DNA of 36,609 bases, taken from Enhydrobacter aerosaccus. GTDB lineage: Bacteria > Pseudomonadota > Alphaproteobacteria > Reyranellales > Reyranellaceae. The translations under genes and the position numbers were made by a program. Within the stretch, counting starts at the first letter, position 1. Every line of letters starts with the position of its first letter. The DNA lies in contig CAIWTJ010000305.1 in NCBI GenBank assembly GCA_903915535.1, forward strand, positions 1-36,609. The letters are read 5' to 3'. The notes beneath the pieces were generated by a model, which worked only from the letters and a program-made list of their open reading frames with translations, had not been told where the DNA came from and did not search any database. Positions 22,923 to 31,559 of this stretch are shown here, piece by piece.

Positions 22923-23648
22923 TTACCAAGTCTCCTTCCAGGGGCGGAGATCCATTTCGAATGTCCATGCGCTGCGGGGCTGCTTGTGCAGCTGAAAAAA
23001 AGACTCCGCGATGTGATCCGGATTCAGGATGGCGTCGGGACCGGCACTATAGCGCTCGGGAAAGTTCGTCTTGATCCATTCGGTATCTATCGCACCGTCG
23101 ACGATGACATGGGCGACGTGGATGTTCTGGGGCATCAGCTCGCGCGCCATCGATTGCGCCAGCGCGCGCACCGCATGCTTGCCGCCGGCGAAGGCCGAGA
23201 AGCCGCGGCCGCCGCGGATACTGGCGGTGGCACCCGTGAACAACATCGTGCCCCTCCCCCTCGGCACCATGGCCCTGGCCGCCTCGCGCGCCGTCAGGAA
23301 GCCCGCGAAGGCCGTCATCTCCCAGACCTTGCGGTACACCCGGCTGGTCGTGTCGCGGATGTCGAAGCGGACGTTGCCGCCGATGTTGAAGACGAAGACT
23401 TCGACCTCGCCGATCTCCTGCTCGATCTTACGGAACAGCTCGACCACCTGGTCCTCGTCGCGGGCATCGGAACCGAAGGCATGGACCTTGCCGCCCTCGG
23501 CCGCGATCCGATCGGCGAGCGGCTTCAGCTTGTCGGCGCTGCGCCGCGTCACGACGGCGGTGTAGCCCTCACGCGCGAAGCGACGGGCGATCGCGCCGCC
23601 CGTCGCATCTCCCGCGCCGATCACGACGCAGACCTTTTCCTTTGCCAT
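22923..23648 (-). CDS. SDR family oxidoreductase with Phe in place of catalytic Tyr
   Basis: A 241-residue short-chain dehydrogenase-like protein. The cofactor loop reads GAGDATGGAIARRFA (normally TGxxxGxG), the usual NNAG is FNIGG, and the active site has Ser in GATAS but Phe-A-G-G-Lys instead of YxxxK. The C-terminal IHVAHVIVDGAIDTEWI is characteristic of a subgroup of bacterial SDRs that shares this Phe. Without the Tyr acid, normal alcohol-ketone chemistry is doubtful, and a different role is possible. AAGGAG precedes the ATG, and a 7-bp hairpin lies just upstream. It is flanked by a desaturase and a stress protein on the same strand. Confidence 0.87.
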   Translation of the reverse strand: MAKEKVCVVIGAGDATGGAIARRFAREGYTAVVTRRSADKLKPLADRIAAEGGKVHAFGSDARDEDQVVELFRKIEQEIGEVEVFVFNIGGNVRFDIRDTTSRVYRKVWEMTAFAGFLTAREAARAMVPRGRGTMLFTGATASIRGGRGFSAFAGGKHAVRALAQSMARELMPQNIHVAHVIVDGAIDTEWIKTNFPERYSAGPDAILNPDHIAESFFQLHKQPRSAWTFEMDLRPWKETW

Positions 23649-23662
23649 CGAGCATCTCCTTC

Positions 23663-23681
23663 CGGGCCAGTGTGTGGCCCG
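23663..23681 (-). other. Intercistronic hairpin upstream of the SDR start
   Basis: CGGGCCA / 5-base loop / TGGCCCG forms a perfect 7-bp stem in the 55-bp gap between the sterol desaturase and SDR genes, right before the AAGGAG of the SDR. There is no T tract. It may end or slow transcription, or affect SDR translation. Confidence 0.4.
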
Positions 23682-23703
23682 AAGGAAAGCCGCTCAACGG
23701 AGA

Positions 23704-24600
23704 TTAAGTCATGAGGGGCTGAGCCTGGCGATGCTGGGCGCGCAACTCCGCGGTCGTCGAGCCCTTGCCGTCGGGGCGCCAGCCCGGCGGGGCAAAGAGG
23801 TAGTTCCAGGCTTCGGACGGCGAGCGGGCGGAAAGAAGGTCCTTCACCTGGCCGATCCAGGGGTCGAGGTTGATGCGCACGGGATTGTAGGTCGTCACCG
23901 GGTGCACCAGGCCGTATTCGCAGGGCAGGTCCTCGCGTTCCTCGACATAGGTGCCGAACAGGCGGTCGAACACGATCAGCACACCGCCGTAGTTGGCATC
24001 GAGATACTCGGGGTTGCGGGCATGATGCACGCGATGGGCGGACGGCGTGTTCAGCACATACTCCAGCACGCCGAGCTTGGGGATCCAGTCGGCATGGATC
24101 CAGAACTGGTAGAGCAGGTTCAACGCCAGCGCCGCCAGGATGGTGGTGGGCTCGAAGCCCAGGAACGCGAGCGGCGTGAAGAAGACGGTGGCACCCGTCA
24201 GCTTGCCCATCCAGCCCAGGCGATAGGCCGCCGCCAGATTGAACTGGTTGGGCGAATGATGGACCGAGTGGGTATTCCAGAAGTAGCGCACCGTGTGGCT
24301 GGCGCGATGGTACCAGTAGTAGAAGAATTCGAGGCCGATGAAGAGCGCCAGCACGGCGCCCACGCTGTCGAGCGGCACCGTGAACAGACGATGTTCATAG
24401 GCCAGCATGAAGACCGGTGTCGCGAGGCTGTACGGGATGAAGGCGAAGAGCCGGCGCACCATCACGTCGGCGACCGAGGTGCCCCACGCCTTCCAGTCGT
24501 AGCCGTCCTTGCGGGTGCGCGAGATCCAGACACCCTCGATCAGCGCGGCGCCCAGCACCAGCGGCAGGAGGATCATGTAAATCGTGCCGAGATCTTCCAT
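23704..24600 (-). CDS. Sterol desaturase / fatty acid hydroxylase family protein
   Basis: A 298-residue integral-membrane di-iron hydroxylase. The three His boxes are HRASH, HSVHH and HRVHH, with the intervening 3-4 hydrophobic segments (IYMILLPLVLGAALIEG, FAFIPYSLATPVFML, and others). YYWYHRASHTVRYFWNTHSVHHS and FDRLFGTYVEE are typical. It hydroxylates or desaturates a lipid or isoprenoid using oxygen. The ATG at 24600 has AAAGGAG upstream; the longer open frame to 25227 runs through the TetR gene on the other strand and is not coding. It is divergent from the TetR regulator, which is its likely controller. Confidence 0.93.
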   Translation of the reverse strand: MEDLGTIYMILLPLVLGAALIEGVWISRTRKDGYDWKAWGTSVADVMVRRLFAFIPYSLATPVFMLAYEHRLFTVPLDSVGAVLALFIGLEFFYYWYHRASHTVRYFWNTHSVHHSPNQFNLAAAYRLGWMGKLTGATVFFTPLAFLGFEPTTILAALALNLLYQFWIHADWIPKLGVLEYVLNTPSAHRVHHARNPEYLDANYGGVLIVFDRLFGTYVEEREDLPCEYGLVHPVTTYNPVRINLDPWIGQVKDLLSARSPSEAWNYLFAPPGWRPDGKGSTTAELRAQHRQAQPLMT

Positions 24601-24636
24601 CGGAATGCTCCTTTGCGTTCGATGCCTTTCAATATA

Positions 24637-24649
24637 TGAGTATATCTCA
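24637..24649. promoter_or_regulatory. Palindromic operator candidate between desaturase and TetR genes
   Basis: TGAG-TATAT-CTCA is a 13-bp palindrome with perfect 4-bp arms and a near-symmetric centre. It lies in the 84-bp AT-richer gap between two divergent start codons, 36 bp from the TetR gene and 37 bp from the desaturase gene. A TetR dimer site placed over both promoters is a good fit, but this is an inference from position and symmetry. Confidence 0.55.
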
Positions 24650-24684
24650 GGTTTAGTACTCGCCTTCGACACGGCAGGAACGCG

Positions 24685-25344
24685 ATGGCTCGGACCAGAC
24701 AACTCCCTGAAAATAAAAGAAGAATCCCGCGTCAGGCGCGCGCGACCGAGACTGTCGCGGCGATTCTGGAGGGGGCGGCTCAGGTTTTGGAGGGAGGGGG
24801 GCTGCCCGCGTTCACGACCAACGCCGTGGCCGACAGGGCGGGCGTCAGCATCGGCACTCTTTATCAGTACTTCGCCGACAAGAGCGCACTGCTGCGCGCG
24901 CTGGCCGAGCGCGAGATGACGGCGACGCTCGCCGCCGTGGGAAAGGCACTCCGCGGCGAGACCGACTTCACCTTCGAGGGCCGCGTGCGCGCCATCGTGC
25001 GGGCGATCGTGAATGCGTTCCACGGACGCCAACGCGCGCGCAAGGCCGTGGTCCAGGCTGTGATGGCGCAAGGCATGACCGTCGAGATGCTGGGGCCGAT
25101 CGCTTCCTTCATTGCGCAGGCCGGTGAAGAGCCTCGCCCGGGTCTGGCACGTCTCGGTCCCGAGCAGGTCTTCGTGCTGTCGCGCGCCTTGATGGGCGCG
25201 ATCCGCGCCGCTGTTCTCGAGGAGCAACCGTTCCTCCGAAGCCGCGCCTTCGAGGACGAGCTGGTGCGGCTGGTGCTGTCCTATCTTGACGCCCTGCGCG
25301 CCGGCACGCCGCCGTCATCTGCAGGTCAAACAACCGCAAGCTGA
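24685..25344 (+). CDS. TetR/AcrR family transcriptional regulator
   Basis: A 219-residue repressor-type protein. The N-terminal helix-turn-helix is clear: ATETVAAILEGAAQVLEGGG (about 20-39) leads to FTTNAVADRAGVSIGTLYQYFADKSALLRALAE (about 43-75), where GTLYQYF is the recognition-helix signature. The C-terminal ligand/dimer domain is divergent, as usual. The extended basic start (MARTRQLPENKRRIPRQARATE) is common in the family. It is divergent from the desaturase with a palindrome between them, so autoregulation and control of the desaturase/SDR/PNPOx cluster are likely. The inducer may be a lipid. Confidence 0.94.
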   Translation: MARTRQLPENKRRIPRQARATETVAAILEGAAQVLEGGGLPAFTTNAVADRAGVSIGTLYQYFADKSALLRALAEREMTATLAAVGKALRGETDFTFEGRVRAIVRAIVNAFHGRQRARKAVVQAVMAQGMTVEMLGPIASFIAQAGEEPRPGLARLGPEQVFVLSRALMGAIRAAVLEEQPFLRSRAFEDELVRLVLSYLDALRAGTPPSSAGQTTAS

Positions 25345-25389
25345 CTGTCACCTCTGCGGCCCACGGTGCGGCCCTGAGGAGAACCCGCA

Positions 25390-26994
25390 ATGTCATTGTC
25401 CCGTCGTCACGCCCTCGGCCTCGCCGGAGCGTTCGTCCTGCCGCGCATAGCCATCGGCCAGTCCGACAATCGCCCCAGCATCGTGGTTGCGGTGCAGAAG
25501 ATTTCGACATCGAACTCGCTCGAGCCGATGCGCGAGCAATCCAATGTCGGCCAGCGCGTCTTCTACACCTTTGCCGAGACGTTGACCGATCATGCCTGGA
25601 CCGGCGACCTGTCGCTGCAGCCCTGCCTTGCCGAAGGCTTCCGGCGGATCGACGGCCGCACGCTCGAGCTCAAGCTGCGCCAGAACGTCCGCTTCCACAA
25701 CGGCGACGCCATGACGGCGGAAGATGTGGCCTTCAGCTTCGGTCCCGAGCGCATGTGGTCCGGCAGCAGCGTCGAGACGCGCGGCATGTGGGTCGACACA
25801 GCACAAGGCGCCGCCAGCAAGGTACCACCACCCGAGGCGCCCAAGATCGCCATGGCTGCGTATCCGGGCTTCGAGCGCATGGAGATCGTCGACAAGCACA
25901 CCGTGCGCTTCGTCAATCGCGTGCCCGACGCCGCCCTTGAAGGACGCCTCACCCGCAATTGCGGCGCGATCTTCTCGCGGCGCGCCTTCGCCGAGGCTGC
26001 GAGCTGGCTCGACTGGTCGCGCAAGCCGGTCGGCACGGGCCCGTATCGCATCGTCGAGTACAAGCCCGATGTCGAGCTGGTGATGGAATCGTTCGACGAA
26101 TACTGGGGCGGCCGGCCGCCGATCAAGCGCCTGCGCTTCGTCGAGGTGCCGGACGTTTCGCAGCGCGTGAACGGCCTGCGCGCCGGCGACTTCGATTTCG
26201 CCTGCGACATGCCGCCGGACCAGATCTCCGCGATCGAGCAGAATCCGAAGCTCGACGTGGCGGGCGGGCCGATCATGAACATCCGACTCACCATCTTCGA
26301 CAAGCACCATCCCGTACTGGCCGATCCGCGCGTGCGCCGCGCCATGACGCACTCGGTCGACCGCCAGGCGATCGTCGATGCGCTGTGGGCGGGCCGCACG
26401 AAGGTGCCCAAGGGGCTGCAGTGGGATTTCTTCGGACCGATGCTGCTCGGCGACTGGGCGCCTCCCGCCTACGATCCGGCCGAAGCCCGGCGACTGCTGA
26501 AGGAAGCCGGGTACGACGGCGCGCCGATCCCCTACCAGATGCTGAACAACTACTACACCAACCAGTTGCAGACCGCGCAGATCATGCAGGAGCAGTGGAA
26601 GGCCGTCGGCCTCAACGTCGCGATGGAGATGAAGGAGAACTGGGGTCAGATCCTGGGCCGCTTTCCGGGCCGCGGCATCTGCGAGAACTCGAATTCGTCG
26701 TGGTTCAACGATCCGGTGGCCTCGCTCGCGGCCTACGCGCCGGGCGGCCAGACCTGGGAAGCGGGCCAGTGGGAGAACCCCGAAGTGGCGAAGCTGATCT
26801 CGGCCCTGCAGGAAGGCACCGACCTCGAGCAGCGCCGCCGCGACTTCCGCCGCACGCTCACGATCCTCGAACGTGAGGATCCCGCCTACAACGTCGTGCA
26901 ACAGAACGCGACGTTCACCGCCAAGCGGCGCGACTACAAGTGGCGGCCCGCGCAGTCTTTCGTCGCCGACTTCCGCGCGTCCAACTGGGGTTAG
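25390..26994 (+). CDS. ABC transporter substrate-binding protein, family 5 (dipeptide/oligopeptide type)
   Basis: A 534-residue periplasmic receptor of the DppA/OppA class. A twin-arginine leader (LSRRHALGLAGAF) opens it. Family motifs are seen: LAEGFRRIDGRTLELKLRQNVRFHNGDAMTAEDVAFSF, the KPVGTGPYRIVEYKPDVELVME segment, and VRRAMTHSVDRQAIVDALW. GAGGAGAA precedes the ATG. It binds peptides, opines or other solutes. No DppB/C permease or ATPase gene follows; the gene is instead convergent with the molybdenum subunit gene and overlaps it by four bases, so its transporter must be elsewhere. It starts 45 bp after the TetR gene on the same strand. Confidence 0.93.
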   Translation: MSLSRRHALGLAGAFVLPRIAIGQSDNRPSIVVAVQKISTSNSLEPMREQSNVGQRVFYTFAETLTDHAWTGDLSLQPCLAEGFRRIDGRTLELKLRQNVRFHNGDAMTAEDVAFSFGPERMWSGSSVETRGMWVDTAQGAASKVPPPEAPKIAMAAYPGFERMEIVDKHTVRFVNRVPDAALEGRLTRNCGAIFSRRAFAEAASWLDWSRKPVGTGPYRIVEYKPDVELVMESFDEYWGGRPPIKRLRFVEVPDVSQRVNGLRAGDFDFACDMPPDQISAIEQNPKLDVAGGPIMNIRLTIFDKHHPVLADPRVRRAMTHSVDRQAIVDALWAGRTKVPKGLQWDFFGPMLLGDWAPPAYDPAEARRLLKEAGYDGAPIPYQMLNNYYTNQLQTAQIMQEQWKAVGLNVAMEMKENWGQILGRFPGRGICENSNSSWFNDPVASLAAYAPGGQTWEAGQWENPEVAKLISALQEGTDLEQRRRDFRRTLTILEREDPAYNVVQQNATFTAKRRDYKWRPAQSFVADFRASNWG

Positions 26995-29231
26995 CCGGGC
27001 GGCTGCGCCGCCTGAATGGCCTGCCACACTCTATGCGGGCTGGCCGGCATGTCGATGTGCGTGACGCCGAACTCGGCCAGCGCATCGACGACTGCGTTCA
27101 TGATCACGCCTAGCGCCGGCGTGATGCCACCCTCGCCGCCGCCGCGGAAGCCCAGCGGATGGTTGGTCGAGGGCACTTCGCTGAGCGCCGTCACGAACAT
27201 CGGGAAGTCGTGGGCGTGCGGCATGGCGTAGTCCATGAACGAGCCCGCCAGAAGCTGGCCGTCCTCGTAGACCATGTTCTCCATCAGCGCCTGCCCCGCG
27301 CCCTGCACGATGCCGCCATGGGTCTGGCCGTGCAGGATCAGCGGGTTCACCGCGCGTCCGACGTCGTCGATGGTCGTGTAGCGGTCGAGCCGGACCGTGC
27401 CGGTGTCGACGTCGACCTCGACCTCGCAGACATGCCAGCCGTAGGGATAGGAGCCGACCCGGCTGTCGGAGTTGCCCTCATCCACGATCGGGCCGTGCGC
27501 GGCAGCGAGCTCGAACAGGCTGGCGCCACGGTCGGTGCCCGTCACGGTGAAGCGGCCGTCGGAAAAGACGATGTCGGCTTCGCTCGCCTCGAGATGCAGC
27601 GCCGCGAGCTTCAGCCCCTTGGCGATGATGCCTTGCGAGGCCTTGTGGATCGTGGTGCCGGCCTGGCGGATCGAGCGGCCGGAGTGCGAGCCGCCGCCGA
27701 TGGTGAGGAGATCGGTGTCGCTGGTCTCGATGCGCACTGATTGCGCCGGCACGCCCAGCCACTCCGCCGCAAGCTGTGCGAAGCTGGTGGCATGGCCCTG
27801 GCCCGCCGACAGCGTGCCGATCACGATCTCGACGCTCTTGTCGGGCCGCACCGTCACCTCGGCGCGTTCGAGTGGCGCGCCGCTCTGGGACTCGATGTAT
27901 CCGCCGAGGCCAAGGCCGCGCCGCAGGCCGCGCGCCAGCGAGTCTTGGCGCCGCGCGTCGTAGCCCTGCCAGTCGGCAAGCTTCAGGATCTGCTCGAAGG
28001 TGCCTGCGTAGTCGCCGCTGTCGTAGACCACGCCGAACGCGTTGCGATGCGGCGTCTTGCGGATGAGGTTGCGGCGCCGCAGCTCGACGCGGTCGAAGCC
28101 GTGGGCGCGCGCGGCCATGTCGATCAGCCGCTCGATCACGAACATGGTCTCGGGCCGGCCGGCGCTGCGATAGGGCGCCGTGCTCACGGTGTTGCTGAGC
28201 ACGCCGCGCGCGCGGGCCACCGCCGGCATGTCGTAGACACTGGTCATCAGCTGCGTGCCCTTGGTGAGCGGCACGAAGGACGCAGTGTAGGCGCCGAGGT
28301 TGCTGGTGCTGGTCGCGTGCAGGCCGACGAACTTGCCGTCGGCGCTCAACGCCAGCTCGGACTCGATCCTGAAGTCGCGCGCGGCGTAGTCGCTCGCGAA
28401 GGCTTCCTGGCGCTCGCAGGTCCACTTCACCGCGCAGCCGGTCTTCTTGGCGGCCCAGGCCACCAGCGCGAATTCGGGGTAGGAGAAGTTGCGGGTACCG
28501 AAGTTGCCGCCCACGTCCTTCGCGATCACGCGCACCTTCTCGGGCGGGATGCCCAGGATGATCGCGATTTCCTTCTTGGTCCGCACGATCGCGCCGCCGC
28601 CGGCATGCACGGTATAGCGGTCCGTGGCGGGATCGTAGTGGGCAAGTGCCGCGCGCGGTTCCATCGGCACGCCGGTCACGCGCTGGATGTCGGTCTCGAG
28701 CCGCACGACATATTCGGCCTCGGCGAACCCCGCGCGCGTCGCCGCCGTATTGCCGACCCGGGCATCGACGCAGATGTCGCCGATCGGCGGCAGGGACTCG
28801 TAGGCCACCTCGATCGCTTCTGCCGCGTCCTTGGCCTGCGCCACGGTCTCGGCCACGACAAAGGCAACCCCCTCGCCCACGTGGCGCACGGTATCGATCG
28901 CCAGGATCGACGGCTGTTCGACGAGGTGCGGCGAGCCGTCGAGATTGTCGAGGCGGATGTCGGGCGGACTCTGGGCCTGCGGGATGTGCGGGATCGGCTT
29001 CAGCCCTTCGGCCGCGACGTCGGCACCGGTGAGGACGAGCAGCACGCCCGGCATTTTGCGCGCGACGGCGGCATCGATCGCGACGATGCGCGCGTGCGGA
29101 TGCGGCGACCGCAGCACGAAGGCGCGCGCCTGATCCTCATGAACAAAGTCGTCGCTGTACTGGCCCTGGCCCTGCAGCAGGCGGGCATCCTCGAACCGCG
29201 GCAGCGCCGCGCCGATGCCGCCTTTCACCAC
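26991..29231 (-). CDS. Molybdopterin-binding large subunit, xanthine dehydrogenase/CO dehydrogenase family
   Basis: A 746-residue CoxL/XdhB-type catalytic subunit. Molybdenum-cofactor motifs are GGNFGTR (241-247), the active-site loop APYRSAGRPE (352-361), GxGHATSFAQ in the middle, and the catalytic Glu700 in GGGEGG. Form I CO dehydrogenases have AYRCSFR; the PYRSAGR loop is form II-like with Ser for Gly, so it is probably an aromatic/heterocycle or aldehyde hydroxylase and not a true CO dehydrogenase. The two small partners (FAD and 2Fe-2S subunits) are absent here. The start is a GTG at 29231, three bases after the ureidoglycolate lyase stop; a second GTG follows at once. Confidence 0.9.
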   Translation of the reverse strand: MVKGGIGAALPRFEDARLLQGQGQYSDDFVHEDQARAFVLRSPHPHARIVAIDAAVARKMPGVLLVLTGADVAAEGLKPIPHIPQAQSPPDIRLDNLDGSPHLVEQPSILAIDTVRHVGEGVAFVVAETVAQAKDAAEAIEVAYESLPPIGDICVDARVGNTAATRAGFAEAEYVVRLETDIQRVTGVPMEPRAALAHYDPATDRYTVHAGGGAIVRTKKEIAIILGIPPEKVRVIAKDVGGNFGTRNFSYPEFALVAWAAKKTGCAVKWTCERQEAFASDYAARDFRIESELALSADGKFVGLHATSTSNLGAYTASFVPLTKGTQLMTSVYDMPAVARARGVLSNTVSTAPYRSAGRPETMFVIERLIDMAARAHGFDRVELRRRNLIRKTPHRNAFGVVYDSGDYAGTFEQILKLADWQGYDARRQDSLARGLRRGLGLGGYIESQSGAPLERAEVTVRPDKSVEIVIGTLSAGQGHATSFAQLAAEWLGVPAQSVRIETSDTDLLTIGGGSHSGRSIRQAGTTIHKASQGIIAKGLKLAALHLEASEADIVFSDGRFTVTGTDRGASLFELAAAHGPIVDEGNSDSRVGSYPYGWHVCEVEVDVDTGTVRLDRYTTIDDVGRAVNPLILHGQTHGGIVQGAGQALMENMVYEDGQLLAGSFMDYAMPHAHDFPMFVTALSEVPSTNHPLGFRGGGEGGITPALGVIMNAVVDALAEFGVTHIDMPASPHRVWQAIQAAQPPG

Positions 29232-29234
29232 CGG

Positions 29235-29897
29235 CTAGACCGCGCCCGGCAGCGGCACGCCCAGCAGCACGCCCAGCAGCACGCCGAACTCGCGCGCGAT
29301 ATCGCAGCTGATGCGTGCGTGGACCTTGCCCTGCTTGTCGAAGTAGCGGCCGGACGATCCCACCGGGAACGGACCTTCGTGCCAGATGTTCGGATGGATG
29401 TAGATGCCGTGTCCGCCGTCGGACCAGAAGGCCACGAAGTCCTCGGGCTTCACGTCCTCGCCCGGCGGCGCCACCGGCACGACGAAGGGCTTGCCGTCGA
29501 GCGGCCAGAAGAACTGCCCGCCGTCGGGATGATAGTTGCAATGCCACAGCAGCACGCGGCCCATCGTCGGCGGCGCGCCCTGCCCCACGAGGTCCGGCGG
29601 ATCGCGGAAGCCCAGCACGTAGTGACCGCCAACCGCTTCGTTGCGGCCGATCAGTTCATTGCCCTGCCACTCGCAGGCGAAGGTGCCTTCGGTCGTGCCG
29701 CCCTCGTTGCCGGTGCCGGGATCGAGCTTGCGCCAGCCCGGCGCCGGCCACGTCGCGATCTCGACCTTGTGCGTCTTGGGATCGCGCACGATCTCGCCGA
29801 AGCCCTTCAGCGACTGCCGCGTCGCGCGGATCAGCGGGACATCGAACACGCGCGTGCCCGCGGCGATCTCGGGGCTGAGATAGTCCTCGGCGTTCAC
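29235..29897 (-). CDS. Ureidoglycolate lyase family (AllA-like) protein
   Basis: A 220-residue cupin-like protein of the ureidoglycolate lyase family. The C-terminal half matches AllA segment for segment: [22 protein letters not shown], then [16 protein letters not shown], where E. coli AllA has FVVVVA...GVNYHRNVWHHPLFAW; the N-terminal KGFGEIVRD equals the AllA AYGDVI block. AllA releases urea from ureidoglycolate in purine/allantoin breakdown. This protein is longer than AllA (about 160), with a 40-residue insertion in the middle. A 12-bp tandem repeat encodes [10 protein letters not shown] at the end. The GTG start overlaps the LysRS stop (GTGA). Confidence 0.8.
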   Translation of the reverse strand: MNAEDYLSPEIAAGTRVFDVPLIRATRQSLKGFGEIVRDPKTHKVEIATWPAPGWRKLDPGTGNEGGTTEGTFACEWQGNELIGRNEAVGGHYVLGFRDPPDLVGQGAPPTMGRVLLWHCNYHPDGGQFFWPLDGKPFVVPVAPPGEDVKPEDFVAFWSDGGHGIYIHPNIWHEGPFPVGSSGRYFDKQGKVHARISCDIAREFGVLLGVLLGVPLPGAV

Positions 29898-31498
29898 GCC
29901 GCCTTCCCGAGATCTTCCCCGGCCAGCGCGCGATCGATCAGCTTCACCACGTTGTCGCGGCCGTAGAGCTTGATGAAAGCGCCCATGCGCGGGCCCTGCT
30001 CGCTGCCGAGCAGCACTTCATAGAGGGTCTTGAACCACTGGCGCAGCTCTTCCTTGGCGAAGTGCCGCTTGCCGGTTTCGTAGACCTCGTTCTGGATGAA
30101 CTCCGCGCTCTCGCTCTCGGGAATCTTGCGCAGCACGTCCGCGAGGTCGGCCAGCGCCGCGCGTTCCTTGTCGGACGGCAGGCGGAACTTCTTCGAGGCC
30201 TTCACGAAGTTCTGATAGTAGGCGACCGCCCCCGCAAGCAACCGGTCGAGATAGGGCGCCGACTCAGGCGTCGCGCCCGGCACGTAGCGGTTCAGGTACT
30301 GCCACAGCACGTTCTTGTCTTCGGTGTTGGCGACGCTCGCCAAATTCAACAGCATCGCGAAGCTGACGCCGCCCGAGGTGTTGGACGGCATCTGGCCGTT
30401 GTGGATGTGCCACGCCGGATTCTCGACCGCCTTCGCGGCCTCTTCCGCCGGCATCTTTTCGATCAACGCCAGATACTCGTCGACCGCGCGCGGGATCACG
30501 TCGAAGTGCAGACGCTTCGCGCGCCGCGGCGCCTGATGCATGTAATAGGCGAGCGACTCCGGCGTGCCGTAGCTCAGCCACTCCTCGACCGACAGGCCGT
30601 TGCCCTTGGACTTGGAGATCTTCTTGCCCTCGTGATCGAGAAAGAGCTCGTAGTTGAAACCCTCCGGCGGCCGTCCGCCCAGGACCTTCACGATCTTCGC
30701 GGAAAGCTCGGCCGAGGGGATGAGATCCTTGCCGTACATCTCGTAGTCGACGTCGAGCGCGAACCAGCGGCCGGCCCAGTCGGCCTTCCACTGCAGCTTG
30801 ACGTTGCCGCCGGTCACCGGCGTCTCGACGGTCGAGCCGTCCTCGTCGCGGTAGGCGATGGTGCCCGCCGCCGCATCGACCTTCATCAGCGGCACCTGCA
30901 GCACGCGGCCGGTCCTGGGGCTGATCGGCAGGAAGATCGAATAGGTCGCGCGCCGCTCCTCGCCCAGCGTCGGCAGCATGATCGCCTGCACTTCGTCGTA
31001 GTGCTTCAGCATGGCAAGCAGCATCGCGTCGAACTTGCCGCCTTTGTAATAGTCGGTCGCCGACTGGAACTCGTACTCGAAGCCGAAGGAATCGAGGAAG
31101 GCACGCAGGCGCGCGTTGTTGGCGGCACCGAACGATGTGTACTCGTTGCTGAACGGATCGGGCACGGAGGTCAGCGGCTTGCCGAGATGGGCCGCCAGCA
31201 TCTCCTTGTTCGGCACGTTGTCGGGTACCTTGCGCAGCCCGTCCATGTCGTCGGAGAAGCAGAACAGCCGGGTCGGCACGTCGCTCAGCCGCTGGAACGC
31301 CTGGCGCACCATGGTCGTGCGCACGACCTCGCCGAAGGTGCCGATGTGCGGCAGGCCCGACGGGCCGTAGCCGGTCTCGAACAGCACATAGCCTTTCGCC
31401 GGCACCTTGCCGCCGATGCGGGCGACGATCTTGCGGGCTTCTTCAAAGGGCCACGCGCGCGCGGCCTCGGCAGTGGGGCGATCGATGATGTTCGTCAT
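29894..31498 (-). CDS. lysK: Lysine--tRNA ligase, class I
   Basis: A 534-residue class I lysyl-tRNA synthetase, which charges tRNA-Lys. Class I signatures are present: HIGT (51-54) in [18 protein letters not shown] and [11 protein letters not shown] (about residue 290) as the KMSKS loop; class II motifs are absent. The archaeal-type LysRS1 is the standard enzyme of most alphaproteobacteria, so it is probably the housekeeping copy. Its 3' end overlaps the ureidoglycolate lyase start by four bases, an unusual coupling of translation and catabolic genes. It is divergent from the MFS transporter with 61 bp between starts. Confidence 0.95.
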   Translation of the reverse strand: MTNIIDRPTAEAARAWPFEEARKIVARIGGKVPAKGYVLFETGYGPSGLPHIGTFGEVVRTTMVRQAFQRLSDVPTRLFCFSDDMDGLRKVPDNVPNKEMLAAHLGKPLTSVPDPFSNEYTSFGAANNARLRAFLDSFGFEYEFQSATDYYKGGKFDAMLLAMLKHYDEVQAIMLPTLGEERRATYSIFLPISPRTGRVLQVPLMKVDAAAGTIAYRDEDGSTVETPVTGGNVKLQWKADWAGRWFALDVDYEMYGKDLIPSAELSAKIVKVLGGRPPEGFNYELFLDHEGKKISKSKGNGLSVEEWLSYGTPESLAYYMHQAPRRAKRLHFDVIPRAVDEYLALIEKMPAEEAAKAVENPAWHIHNGQMPSNTSGGVSFAMLLNLASVANTEDKNVLWQYLNRYVPGATPESAPYLDRLLAGAVAYYQNFVKASKKFRLPSDKERAALADLADVLRKIPESESAEFIQNEVYETGKRHFAKEELRQWFKTLYEVLLGSEQGPRMGAFIKLYGRDNVVKLIDRALAGEDLGKAA

Positions 31499-31559
31499 GA
31501 AGGGATAAAACTAAGTCATTTGCGCTGCGAACGCCACCGGACCAGAGTACGCGCCCAGC

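Noticed and set aside
24601-25227. Long N-terminal extension of the sterol desaturase
   Set aside because: It is antisense to the TetR gene and would remove the divergent promoter; the ATG at 24600 has a good ribosome site.
27741-29966. A plus-strand open frame of 741 codons opposite the molybdenum subunit
   Set aside because: The minus strand encodes GGNFGTR, PYRSAGR and GGGEGG motifs; the plus-strand translation is compositional noise.
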